Source: SYFY01 sp043719475
Lineage (GTDB): Bacteria > Pseudomonadota > Gammaproteobacteria > Pseudomonadales > Azotimanducaceae
DNA: 64,000 bases
Assembly: GCA_043719475.1 (NCBI GenBank)
Contig: JAYSTS010000238.1
Coordinates: 16,078-80,077 of the forward strand
Direction: 5' to 3'
Below the pieces are notes generated by a model. That model worked only from the letters and a program-made list of their open reading frames with translations. It did not search any database and was not told where the DNA came from. The translations under genes and the position numbers were made by a program. How positions within the stretch are numbered: position 1 is the stretch's first letter; the number at the start of each line of letters is the position of its first letter. This document shows positions 7,343 to 15,341 of the stretch, piece after piece.

Positions 7343-8953
7343 TCAGGAATGCGCTTCTGCGTCGGTGAACTTCGGTGGATACGTGAACGTGTGGTACGGC
7401 GCCGGCGACGGAATGGTCCATTCCAGTCCATGAGCGCCTTCCCAAACCCGATCCGTCGCCGGTTTGCCGCTGCGAATCGTTTTGATCACGATGTACAGGA
7501 AAAAAACCTGAGAGAAGCCGAAGATGAATGCACCGATACTGGACAGCATGTTGAAGTCCGCGAACTGCAACGCGTAGTCCGGAATGCGACGAGGCATACC
7601 GGCAAGCCCGGAAAAGTGCTGCGGGAAGAACGTGACGTTCACGCCAATGAACGACAACCAGAAGTGCAGCTTACCCAGCCGCTCGTCATACATGCGTCCA
7701 CACCACTTCGGAATCCAGTAGTACGTTGCGGCGATGATCGAGAAGATGGCGCCGGGCACCAGTACGTAATGGAAGTGGGCAACGACAAAATAGGTGTCGT
7801 GGTACTGATAGTCTGCGGGAGTAATCGCCAGCATGAGGCCCGAAAATCCGCCGATGGTAAACAGCACCACGAAGGCAATGGCAAACAGCATCGGCGTTTC
7901 AAAGCTCATACTGCCTCGCCACATGGTCGATATCCAGTTGAACACCTTCACGCCGGTCGGGATGGCAATGAGCATGGTGGCATACATGAAAAACAGCTGA
8001 CCCGCGAGCGGCATGCCAACCGTGAACATGTGGTGCGCCCAGACGATAAAAGACAAGAAGGCAATGGATGCAACCGCATACACCATTGAGTCATATCCGA
8101 AGAGAGGCTTGCGGGCAAAGGTCGGAATGATCTGCGAAACGATTCCGAAAGCCGGCAGAATCATGATGTAAACCTCAGGGTGTCCGAAGAACCAGAAAAT
8201 GTGCTGGAACAGGACCGGGTCACCACCACCGGCAGCATTGAAAAATGACGTTCCGAAATGGATGTCGAACAACATCATCGTTACTGCACCGGCCAACACC
8301 GGCATTACCGCAAGAAGCAGGTAGGCGGTGATCAGCCAGGTCCAGACGAACAGCGGCATCTTCATCAAGGTCATGCCAGGAGCGCGCATATTCAGGATGG
8401 TCGCGATGATGTTGATGCTGCCCATGATCGACGACGCACCCATCATGTGTACCGCAAAAATGAAATAAGTCACTGAGGGCGGCGCATAGGTTGTCGACAG
8501 CGGGGCATAGAAAGTCCAGCCGAAGTTCGGACCACCACCTTCCATGAACAGCGTCGAGATCATGATCCCGAACGCAAACGGCAGTATCCAGAATGACAGG
8601 TTGTTCAACCTGGGCAGGGCCATATCAGGTGCACCCACCATCATCGGCACCAGCCAATTGGCCAGCCCCACAAATGCCGGCATGACGGCACCGAATACCA
8701 TGATCAGACCATGGTTGGTGGTCATCTGGTTGAAGAACTCGGGAACGACAAATTGAAGGCCGGGCTCGAACAACTCAGCCCGAATAACCAGAGCCATCAT
8801 GCCGCCGATCAGGAACATCGTGAAGCTGAACCAGAGGTAGAGCGTACCGATGTCTTTGTGGTTGGTGGTGAACAGCCAACGGGCCAGACCTTTTGCCGGC
8901 CCGTGATGTCCGTGGTCTTCGTGACCTGCGTGTGATTCGATTACTTCGCTCAT
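7343..8953 (-). CDS. coxA: cytochrome c oxidase subunit I
   Basis: Catalytic subunit of the proton-pumping aa3-type terminal oxidase, 536 residues and twelve helices. Metal ligands are visible: His81 in TTNHGLIM and His395 for heme a, His393 in VAHFHYVL for heme a3, and His258 in FFGHPEVY with His307 and His308 in WAHHMF for CuB. Tyr262 of the GHPEVY motif would form the His-Tyr crosslink. Asp110 (GAPDMALPRLNNLSFW) and Glu260 mark the D channel, placing it in the A1 type of heme-copper oxidases. The N terminus is His-rich (ESHAGHEDHGHHGPAKG). It follows coxB by 8 bases. Confidence 0.98.
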   Translation of the reverse strand: MSEVIESHAGHEDHGHHGPAKGLARWLFTTNHKDIGTLYLWFSFTMFLIGGMMALVIRAELFEPGLQFVVPEFFNQMTTNHGLIMVFGAVMPAFVGLANWLVPMMVGAPDMALPRLNNLSFWILPFAFGIMISTLFMEGGGPNFGWTFYAPLSTTYAPPSVTYFIFAVHMMGASSIMGSINIIATILNMRAPGMTLMKMPLFVWTWLITAYLLLAVMPVLAGAVTMMLFDIHFGTSFFNAAGGGDPVLFQHIFWFFGHPEVYIMILPAFGIVSQIIPTFARKPLFGYDSMVYAVASIAFLSFIVWAHHMFTVGMPLAGQLFFMYATMLIAIPTGVKVFNWISTMWRGSMSFETPMLFAIAFVVLFTIGGFSGLMLAITPADYQYHDTYFVVAHFHYVLVPGAIFSIIAATYYWIPKWCGRMYDERLGKLHFWLSFIGVNVTFFPQHFSGLAGMPRRIPDYALQFADFNMLSSIGAFIFGFSQVFFLYIVIKTIRSGKPATDRVWEGAHGLEWTIPSPAPYHTFTYPPKFTDAEAHS

Positions 8954-8961
8954 GCGAACTC

Positions 8962-10122
8962 CTATTTACTTGCCGCGGCGTTCGCCACGTCAACTGGCTG
9001 TGTCACGTCTTCTGCTTTGTTACCCCAGGAGTGCCGCTCGAAATGCACCACTGCTGCCAGTTCAACCTTGCTGAGCTGGTTTCCAAACGCTTGCATCGAA
9101 GTTCCTGGAACACCGTTCAGTACCTGAAGAATATGATCGACTCTCGGTCCGTTGGCGACCGGACTTCCGGCGAGTGCGGGAAATACCGGCGGGACGCCCT
9201 TACCGTTGGGCTGGTGACAGGACGCGCAGAACTTGGTGTAAACCACTTCGCCCTGCGTCATCAATTCTTCGTGCGTGAACACCATGCTTTCCAGCTTCTG
9301 GCGCTCCTGCTCTGCAGCCAGCTTGCCCGCATACCACGCGTCGAAATCTTCCTGGGGCATGGCCTCGACGACCACCGGCATGAAGCCATGGTCTTTTCCA
9401 CACAACTCCGTGCACTGCCCTCTATAAACACCAGGGGTCGGGACGATCGCCCACAACTCGTTCAACATGCCAGGTACCGCATCACGCTTGATGCCGAAGT
9501 CCGGCACCCACCAGGCATGTATCACATCCTCAGAGGTGACGAGAAAACGGACTTTCTTGTTGATCGGGATCCGCAATGGTTCATCAACTTCAAGAAGGTA
9601 GTGCTCGCCCTTGGCGGACAAGTTGAGTCGTTCTTCGATGGGCGTTGCCAAGGTAGAAAAGTAAGCGAAGGTTTTGTCGAAGTCCTCATCGAGGTACTTG
9701 TACTGCCACTTCCATTGATAGCCGCGGACTTCAATGGTCATGTCCTCTCCGCCGGTGTCATACATGGCTACCAGCACTCTTGTGGCCGGAACGCACATGG
9801 CAATCAAGATCAGCGTTGGGACAATTGTCCAGGCTATTTCCAGCTTGGTGTTTTCGTGGAAGTGCGCGGCCTGGTAACCAGCCGACCGACGGTGATGGAT
9901 GATCGACCAGAACATCGCTCCGAAAACGATGGCGCCGATAATGACGCACACCCAGAGAATCAGCATGTGCAGGTCATAGACCTGCCGGCTGATATCGGTC
10001 ACGCCGACCGTCATGTTGAGTTCGTCAGCGACGACAAATCCTGACGCCAACATCGACATGACACCCGCAGCATTACGCAGCCGCCGGATCCCTGTGCAGT
10101 GTTTATTCACGCTCACGCTCAC
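8962..10122 (-). CDS. coxB: cytochrome c oxidase subunit II with fused cytochrome c domain
   Basis: Accepts electrons from cytochrome c at the CuA centre and passes them to subunit I. Of 386 residues, the first part holds a signal peptide (cleavage near VVADE) and two membrane helices, then a cupredoxin domain with CuA ligands His202 (VIHAWWVPDFG), Cys237, Glu239 and Cys241 (QCTELCG), His245 and Met248. A C-terminal mono-heme cytochrome c domain follows with CASCH (299-303) and the axial Met343 in GTSMQAF. The electron path is therefore heme c to CuA. First gene of the coxB-coxA-cox11-coxC operon, with a good promoter about 80-105 bases upstream. Confidence 0.97.
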   Translation of the reverse strand: MSVSVNKHCTGIRRLRNAAGVMSMLASGFVVADELNMTVGVTDISRQVYDLHMLILWVCVIIGAIVFGAMFWSIIHHRRSAGYQAAHFHENTKLEIAWTIVPTLILIAMCVPATRVLVAMYDTGGEDMTIEVRGYQWKWQYKYLDEDFDKTFAYFSTLATPIEERLNLSAKGEHYLLEVDEPLRIPINKKVRFLVTSEDVIHAWWVPDFGIKRDAVPGMLNELWAIVPTPGVYRGQCTELCGKDHGFMPVVVEAMPQEDFDAWYAGKLAAEQERQKLESMVFTHEELMTQGEVVYTKFCASCHQPNGKGVPPVFPALAGSPVANGPRVDHILQVLNGVPGTSMQAFGNQLSKVELAAVVHFERHSWGNKAEDVTQPVDVANAAASK

Positions 10123-10200
10123 ACCTTGATTGAATGAATTGCCGTTCGATTGGAGTCCGCATCAATGCCCCGTCCCGGCGGCCTCCTGAAAAGCCGGGCA

Positions 10201-10228
10201 ATTATAGCAACCGAGCTTCAATTCACAA
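10201..10228 (-). promoter_or_regulatory. sigma70-type promoter for coxB operon
   Basis: On the minus strand TTGTGA (10228-10223) is followed after 16 bases by a perfect TATAAT (10206-10201), about 80 bases before the coxB start. It is the only good promoter-like sequence in the 145-base gap behind aroE-DUF2387. Inferred from sequence only. Confidence 0.6.
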
Positions 10229-10267
10229 CGCAGTCAATCAGCTAGATCAACAAGATAAGACCGAATA

Positions 10268-10486
10268 TCAATCGAGTTGGCGGGTTCTGATCGGCACAAC
10301 GGGGTCAACAGACGCCGGTTTGCCCGCTTCACCAGCTTGCATCGTCTCTTCTTTGCCACAGGCAATACATCTTCGCGCGAGCAGAACGCCCTGCGCATCA
10401 AGGTCGATCATCATGCGATCCGCAGTATGGCAATACGTACACTCCGCTCCCGCAACAAAACGCGTGCGCGCAACAGGCGGGCTCAC
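10268..10486 (-). CDS. DUF2387 (YheV-like) probable zinc-ribbon protein
   Basis: A 72-residue protein resembling the YheV/DUF2387 family: RFVAGAECTYCHTADRMMI followed by RRCIACGKEET. The two CxxC pairs (Cys16/Cys19 and Cys40/Cys43) should form a zinc ribbon. No biochemical role is known to me. Its ATG overlaps the aroE stop (ATGA), so it is translated with aroE. Beyond about residue 48 the sequence is Pro/Ala/Val-rich with no recognisable feature. It lies between aroE and the coxB promoter. Confidence 0.8.
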   Translation of the reverse strand: MSPPVARTRFVAGAECTYCHTADRMMIDLDAQGVLLARRCIACGKEETMQAGEAGKPASVDPVVPIRTRQLD

Positions 10487-11337
10487 GACTGACTCAACAA
10501 CCGACGCACTGGCATGGTTTCCGGTCGCACGCCTCTCCAGATCCAGAATGCTTCTGCAGCCTGTTCGATCAGCATCCCGAGGCCATCAATCGACTTACCT
10601 CGAGTAATGTCACGCGCCCACAGGTGAAACCGGGCGTTTGCTCCATAGACCATGTCGTAACAATCAGCAGTACGCGCGATTGCCGGGTCTATATCAGGGC
10701 GCGTATTGGCGGTTAGCGCTGCAGAAGTCCCGTTGATGACCAGGTCGAAGTGCGGTGTAGCGTTCGACAGTTCCACCGCCTCCAGTGGTATCGAATAGCG
10801 TTGCCTGAATACGTTTACAAGCTCTTCCGCGCGTTCCCGAGTCCGGTTTGCCACCGCGATCACGGCCGGTTTCGCGGCGAGCAGTTCCGGCAGAACACCT
10901 CGAACAGCACCACCGGCCCCGAGTACAAGTACCCGACGACCTGCAATACCAATCCCGTGAAACGCAAGATCCCGGACCAGACCCACGCCATCCGTGTTGA
11001 ATCCTTTAAAACCTTCACCATCCCAATGGATGGTGTTGACCGCACGCGCCTCTATCGCGGACCTTGCACATCGCGGCTCTCCCAACCAGGCAAATGCATC
11101 GGCTTTGCAAGGGAGTGTCACGTTGAGCCCTTTCCCACCCTCGCGAAAGAATTGCTCAACCGTCGACACAAAACCGCCTTCCGGAATCAATAGGCGATCG
11201 TAGTGCATCGTCTGGCGGGTCAACTCAGCAAACGCCGCGTGAATCTGCGGCGACCGGGAGTGACTCACCGGATTGCCGCACACCACGTATTCGTCAACAG
11301 AGGCCGAAGGTCTTTCCGAAGGGATCTCGATCTTCAT
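10483..11337 (-). CDS. aroE: shikimate dehydrogenase (NADP+)
   Basis: Reduces 3-dehydroshikimate to shikimate in aromatic amino acid synthesis. With the ATG at 11337 it has 284 residues. The shikimate-binding GNPVSHSRSP is at residues 21-30, catalytic Lys78 in NVTLPCKADA, Asn101 in VNTIHWDG and Asp116 in GFNTDGVG. The nucleotide-binding LGAGGAVRG is near residue 139 and NRTRERAEEL fits NADP preference. An upstream open extension overlaps dprA and looks non-coding. It follows dprA by 16 bases and overlaps the DUF2387 gene. Confidence 0.96.
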   Translation of the reverse strand: MKIEIPSERPSASVDEYVVCGNPVSHSRSPQIHAAFAELTRQTMHYDRLLIPEGGFVSTVEQFFREGGKGLNVTLPCKADAFAWLGEPRCARSAIEARAVNTIHWDGEGFKGFNTDGVGLVRDLAFHGIGIAGRRVLVLGAGGAVRGVLPELLAAKPAVIAVANRTRERAEELVNVFRQRYSIPLEAVELSNATPHFDLVINGTSAALTANTRPDIDPAIARTADCYDMVYGANARFHLWARDITRGKSIDGLGMLIEQAAEAFWIWRGVRPETMPVRRLLSQS

Positions 11338-11353
11338 GGTTGCAGACAAAAGC

Positions 11354-12406
11354 TCACAGCGCACGGGCGCGGCGACTATACCCACCGCTCGATCCGTCGA
11401 CAAACCCTGCCAATTCCAGTTCGACGAGCGCCAGCGCCGCTTCGCCGAGCGACAGGGAGGACTTTGTCGCCAACACGTCCAATGGCAAGGATTCGATATC
11501 GAGAATCTCCCATATCCTTTGCGCTTCACCCGAAACAGTTATTGGTTCTGCCGCCTCCTTTGGCAAACCCAGTTCCTCAAGCAGTGTATCGATGGAGTCC
11601 AGCAATCCCGCTCCTTCGCGTATCAATCTGTGGCACCCGCGACTTTGATCGGTGAGGATCGAACCGGGTACCGCCAGCACATCACGCCCCTGCTCCAACG
11701 CCATTCTGGCCGTGATCAGCGAGCCGCTTTGCTCGCCCGCTTCGATGACGATGATGGTTTCGCACAAGCCACTGATGATGCGATTGCGCTCGGGAAAAAA
11801 CTGCTTCCGCGGCTCCTGATCTGGGTGGTATTCACTGATCAGTAAGCCATTACTATCGCGAATTCTCTCAGCAAGCTGACGATTGGCCGCCGGATAAACT
11901 CGTTGCACGCCACATCCGAAAACCGCAACAGTCGTGCCGCCTGCCGCAAGCGCCGCCGCATGTGCCGCAGAATCGATGCCAAGTGCGAGGCCACTGACCA
12001 CAATGACGCCGCGAGCTGCGAGCGCCGCACTCACCTCACGTGCAGTGGTAAGGCCAGATTGTGTGGCACGCCTTGCTCCGACTACGCCCACGCATCTGCG
12101 CATCAAGGCGTCGACCGCACCGCTGAAAAACAAGACTGCCGGAGGATCCGGTATTTCCCGGAGCAGCGCCGGGAACCGGGGCTCATCGAAGTGGATTGCG
12201 CTGACACCCTGGCTAGCCAGCCGCTCAAGTCGCGCAGCCGCCCTCTCGAGCTGGGCTGGCGAAGTTTGTTCTTGCAGTCTGGTCAGCGGTGTCGTCCGGA
12301 GCTCACGCGCCGACATACGCTCTAACGCGGCGAGGTAGATCGCGATCCGGGAAGTAAGCAGCACCGTTTCCAAGGAGTATCGACCGCTGATCTGGCTGGG
12401 CAACAA
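11354..12406 (-). CDS. dprA: DNA processing protein DprA
   Basis: Loads RecA on incoming single-stranded DNA during natural transformation. The 350-residue protein has the Rossmann-like core with VVGARRAT, VVSGLALGIDSAAHAAAL (around 134-151), the FFPERNRIISGL motif and GSLITARMALEQGR. A C-terminal winged-helix domain is present (from IWEILDIESLPLDVLATKSSL). The start appears to be one of two adjacent TTG codons; an in-frame stop lies two codons upstream, so no ATG start is possible without losing conserved sequence. The N-terminal region lacks the usual GxGP of the helix-hairpin part (it reads VLLTSRIAIYLAAL). Downstream of the LysM gene and a GC-rich hairpin. Confidence 0.93.
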   Translation of the reverse strand: MLPSQISGRYSLETVLLTSRIAIYLAALERMSARELRTTPLTRLQEQTSPAQLERAAARLERLASQGVSAIHFDEPRFPALLREIPDPPAVLFFSGAVDALMRRCVGVVGARRATQSGLTTAREVSAALAARGVIVVSGLALGIDSAAHAAALAAGGTTVAVFGCGVQRVYPAANRQLAERIRDSNGLLISEYHPDQEPRKQFFPERNRIISGLCETIIVIEAGEQSGSLITARMALEQGRDVLAVPGSILTDQSRGCHRLIREGAGLLDSIDTLLEELGLPKEAAEPITVSGEAQRIWEILDIESLPLDVLATKSSLSLGEAALALVELELAGFVDGSSGGYSRRARAL

Positions 12407-12446
12407 TGATCACTGCGGCTTGTTTTACAACAGGTACGCCTTCAGC

Positions 12447-12467
12447 CCCGCACTTTGGCAGTGCGGG
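12447..12467 (-). terminator. GC-rich hairpin between LysM gene and dprA
   Basis: A perfect 8-base stem CCCGCACT/AGTGCGGG with a 5-base loop. It lies in the 99-base gap downstream of the LysM gene on its coding strand. There is no T-run on either side, so it could be a weak or partial terminator, an attenuator or an mRNA-stabilising stem before dprA. Confidence 0.5.
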
Positions 12468-12505
12468 TCTATACGGACTGGCAGACTAAGTCCGCCAAGC
12501 CGTCT

Positions 12506-13645
12506 TCAGGGATTGCGAACTTCGTCGTTTACAGACAGCGGGCGCTCTGTCTCCAGCACGATTCCGTAAGAGAGCTTCTCGAAGGACCGATAAATCATGA
12601 GCAAGCCGGCTCGCTCACTGGGAAGACGAATGGTTTCTTTGGCAATCCTGTCCTTCGCCAGCGCCCCACGCTTGTAGATCGCCAGCACATTTCCCATTTC
12701 GAGATTTTCTCGAGCGCCGCGGTTAATGACGACAACGTCATACTGTCCGACTTGCGAGACCCCGGAGAACACCGAAATGATTTCTCCGTCTATCGTGCCC
12801 GATGGCGCGCTGGGAAAGAAGTTCGAGTCCAGACGACGCTCTTCCGTTGGCAGAACACGATCACCGATCTGAACTTCCTCGCGACTACTCTGTACCAGCA
12901 TCGTCGCCACATCATCGTGTTGATCGACAGCTTGCCCAAGTCCGATGTACGTCGCTTCGCGGCCGAGGAACTCTCTGGTATTTGGGTCAATATAGACAGG
13001 CCCGCGGCGGACATAATTGAAGCTCTCGCTATCAGCGAGCAACCCACGAACATAAAGTCGGTCGCCGGCCCCAAGAATCAGGCGTTCGCTGGCTCCTTGA
13101 ACAACGTACGGGGCGGCGTTGAGCTCTTCTTCGGTGACGATGCGGTTCTGGACCAACCAGCTCTGCACCGCATCGAGCTTGATAGTGGGTATCGCCGTTT
13201 CCAATGGACTCGAGCGAATCTCAGGCTGCAGTCCACCTGCGGTGGAGCCGCCAAGTCGACCGGCGTCACCGCGTTCCAGCTGCAATCTGGGCTGTCCATC
13301 GACATACACGAGATGAATACTGTCGCCGGGGTAGATAAGGTGCGGGTTTTCGATCTGGGGATTGACCTGCCACAACTCGGGCCACAGCCACGGTCGCTGT
13401 AGGAACCGACCGGAGATGTCCCACAGGGTGTCACCCTTGACGACCGTATAGACGTCTGGGTGGTCATCACGCAGATACTGGCCCAGATTGCCCGCAGGTT
13501 CACTTGCAACTGACGAAGAGGCCACTGACAACGAGGCAACTGACAAAGACATGCACGTCAAAAAAAAGAGTATCGACGACAAAAGCCGAAGACCAGATGG
13601 TTGCAACAACCGGCGCGCTAACGTAACACTGCCATTCAAACGCAT
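12506..13645 (-). CDS. LysM domain cell-envelope protein
   Basis: A 379-residue exported protein that likely binds peptidoglycan. After a basic N terminus and hydrophobic segment (LLSSILFFLTCMSLSVAS) there is a repeated S-V-A-S stretch that could hold the cleavage site. A LysM domain follows around residues 63-115 (YTVVKGDTLWDISGRFLQRP, then NPHLIYPGDSIHLV). The remaining 260 residues match the conserved region seen in proteins encoded next to dprA or def in gammaproteobacteria, with no assigned role. It is divergent from def across a 209-base spacer with a strong inverted repeat. Confidence 0.88.
   Translation of the reverse strand: MRLNGSVTLARRLLQPSGLRLLSSILFFLTCMSLSVASLSVASSSVASEPAGNLGQYLRDDHPDVYTVVKGDTLWDISGRFLQRPWLWPELWQVNPQIENPHLIYPGDSIHLVYVDGQPRLQLERGDAGRLGGSTAGGLQPEIRSSPLETAIPTIKLDAVQSWLVQNRIVTEEELNAAPYVVQGASERLILGAGDRLYVRGLLADSESFNYVRRGPVYIDPNTREFLGREATYIGLGQAVDQHDDVATMLVQSSREEVQIGDRVLPTEERRLDSNFFPSAPSGTIDGEIISVFSGVSQVGQYDVVVINRGARENLEMGNVLAIYKRGALAKDRIAKETIRLPSERAGLLMIYRSFEKLSYGIVLETERPLSVNDEVRNP
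13506..13550. repeat. three 15-base tandem repeats in the LysM gene
   Basis: Units 13506-13520, 13521-13535 and 13536-13550 differ at only two or three positions each (form GCAACTGACAAAGAG). On the coding minus strand each unit adds five residues of the type S-(L/S)-S-V-A at the end of the signal peptide. It looks like a small expandable minisatellite. Confidence 0.75.
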
Positions 13646-13736
13646 GTCGCAAATACCCCCGGTAGTTTCGTCCGCGCTATCCTGGTTGCTTGTGCGTCGC
13701 CTAAGATGCGCCCTGAGAAGTCCGCCGCCTGTCGCA

Positions 13737-13757
13737 GCATGACGCTAAGCGTTATGC
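13737..13757. promoter_or_regulatory. 21-base inverted repeat between LysM gene and def
   Basis: Arms GCATGACGCT and AGCGTTATGC around one central base pair at 9 of 10 positions. It is about 92 bases from the LysM start and 98 from the def start, in a divergent spacer, with no T-run nearby. The form suits a dimeric repressor operator better than a terminator. No regulator is identified. Confidence 0.4.
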
Positions 13758-13854
13758 GAAAGTGGTAGGCACTGCACCAAAAAAGCTATAACCAACGCAA
13801 TCTTAGCAGCACGAATTACACCAATACTAGAGATAGGTCACGTAGCGAAGAATC

Positions 13855-14358
13855 ATGGCGATCCTTGAGATTCTGGAGTTTCCCGATGTACGCCTTCGAA
13901 CACAGGCTCGAAGAGTAGGCAGTGTCGATCGACGTATTCGCAAGCTGGTTGACGACATGTTCGAGACCATGTACGCCGCACCAGGCATTGGCCTCGCCGC
14001 TTCACAAGTTAACGTACACGAACAAGTCATCGTCATCGACACCTCCGAACACAAGAATGAGCCTCTGGCGTTCATCAATCCCGTGCTCGAATTGTCTGGC
14101 GCCGCCGTTGAATCCGACGAAGGGTGTCTCTCAGTCCCCGGATTTTATGAACCGGTCGAACGCCGCGAGTTTGTTCGTGTGAGCGCTCTGGACCGAAATG
14201 GACAGCCATTTTCCATGGACACGTCGGGCCTGCTCTCAATCTGTCTCCAGCACGAACGGGACCATCTGCTGGGCAAACTGTTCGTCGATTATCTCTCTGG
14301 TCTGAAACGTACGCTCATTCGCAGAAAGCTCGAGAAACTACATCGGCAAACGACCTGA
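13855..14358 (+). CDS. def: peptide deformylase
   Basis: Removes the N-formyl group from new proteins at the ribosome exit. The 167-residue metalloenzyme has all three motifs: GIGLAASQV at 44-52, EGCLSVPG at 89-96 with metal ligand Cys91, and QHERDH at 132-137 with His133, catalytic Glu134 and His137. The residue after Glu134 is Arg instead of the more common Ile or Leu, which is still outside the active ligands. It is the first gene of def-fmt-rsmB and its stop shares one base with the fmt ATG. Confidence 0.97.
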   Translation: MAILEILEFPDVRLRTQARRVGSVDRRIRKLVDDMFETMYAAPGIGLAASQVNVHEQVIVIDTSEHKNEPLAFINPVLELSGAAVESDEGCLSVPGFYEPVERREFVRVSALDRNGQPFSMDTSGLLSICLQHERDHLLGKLFVDYLSGLKRTLIRRKLEKLHRQTT

Positions 14359-15341
14359 TGTCTCTCCGTGTGGTCTTTGCTGGCACCCCAGAATTCGCGG
14401 CGACCATACTGCAACACCTGCTCAAGGCGGATATCAAACCCGTTCGTGTGCTGACACAACCGGATCGTCCCCAGGGCAGAGGGCGAAAACTCACCGCTCC
14501 GCCAGTAAAACGGCTGGCTCTTGAAGCAGGCATCGAGGTTTTGCAACCGGCCACTTTGAGTCGACGCAGGCCTGAGGGAGAGACTGCTCTTTCGGCCATT
14601 CTCGCGGAGCCATTTGATGTATTGGTTGTTGCCGCGTACGGCCTCATGATTCCCCGCCCTCTGCTTGAGCACCCAACCTATGGCGCGGTCAACGTCCACG
14701 CCTCGTTGTTACCTCGATGGCGAGGCGCGGCCCCAGTGGAGTACGCGATCATGGCCAACGACACGGAGACTGGTGTAACGCTCATGCAGATGGACGCCGG
14801 GCTGGACACCGGCCCGTTGTTGGCCCACGCGGCGTGCCTGATCTCAACCACAATTACCGGGCCAGAGCTTACGATCCGACTCGCCGAACTCGGTGGTCGG
14901 CTTTTAACAGGCGCGCTGCCGAACCTCGGCGGAATGAACGCTCAACCTCAAGACGAGGCCCAGGCGACACATGCGCCCAAACTGCGGGCTGCAGATGCCA
15001 TCATCGACTGGTCCCGGTCTTCGACCGCGATCCACAATCAAGTGCGCGCACTAGCTGATCGACAGACGGCTGAAACCAAGCTCCCAGCTGACGCTGGGGC
15101 AGTTCGCCTGCGCGTGCTTCAGAGCGAAATTCTGGCCACGTCGCATTCGAAACCGGCCGGGACAATTCTCGAGAGTACGTCGAAAGACTCCATTGCCGTC
15201 GCCTGCGGAGACGGTGTACTGGGGTTGCGACGACTCCAGTTGAGCATCGGTAAGGGAGCGCTCTTGAGCGCTGCAGAGGCCAGGAACGGGTTCGGCAGGC
15301 TGCTGGCCTCCGGCAAACAACTGGGCGAGACTTCTCCTTGA
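14358..15341 (+). CDS. fmt: methionyl-tRNA formyltransferase
   Basis: Formylates initiator Met-tRNA using 10-formyl-tetrahydrofolate. It has 327 residues. The N-terminal catalytic domain shows VFAGTPEFA at the start, VNVHASLLPRWRGAAPVE around 111-128 (Asn112 and His114 of the active site) and GVTLMQMDAGLDTGPLL with Asp150. The C-terminal OB-like domain begins near KLRAADAIIDW. The coupling to def by a TGATG junction reflects the matched roles of the two enzymes. Downstream it overlaps rsmB in a TTGA. Confidence 0.97.
   Translation: MSLRVVFAGTPEFAATILQHLLKADIKPVRVLTQPDRPQGRGRKLTAPPVKRLALEAGIEVLQPATLSRRRPEGETALSAILAEPFDVLVVAAYGLMIPRPLLEHPTYGAVNVHASLLPRWRGAAPVEYAIMANDTETGVTLMQMDAGLDTGPLLAHAACLISTTITGPELTIRLAELGGRLLTGALPNLGGMNAQPQDEAQATHAPKLRAADAIIDWSRSSTAIHNQVRALADRQTAETKLPADAGAVRLRVLQSEILATSHSKPAGTILESTSKDSIAVACGDGVLGLRRLQLSIGKGALLSAAEARNGFGRLLASGKQLGETSP

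Noticed and set aside
8893..10044. 383-codon plus-strand frame opposite coxB
   Set aside because: Lies fully across coxB on the opposite strand; a mirror frame of a conserved gene.
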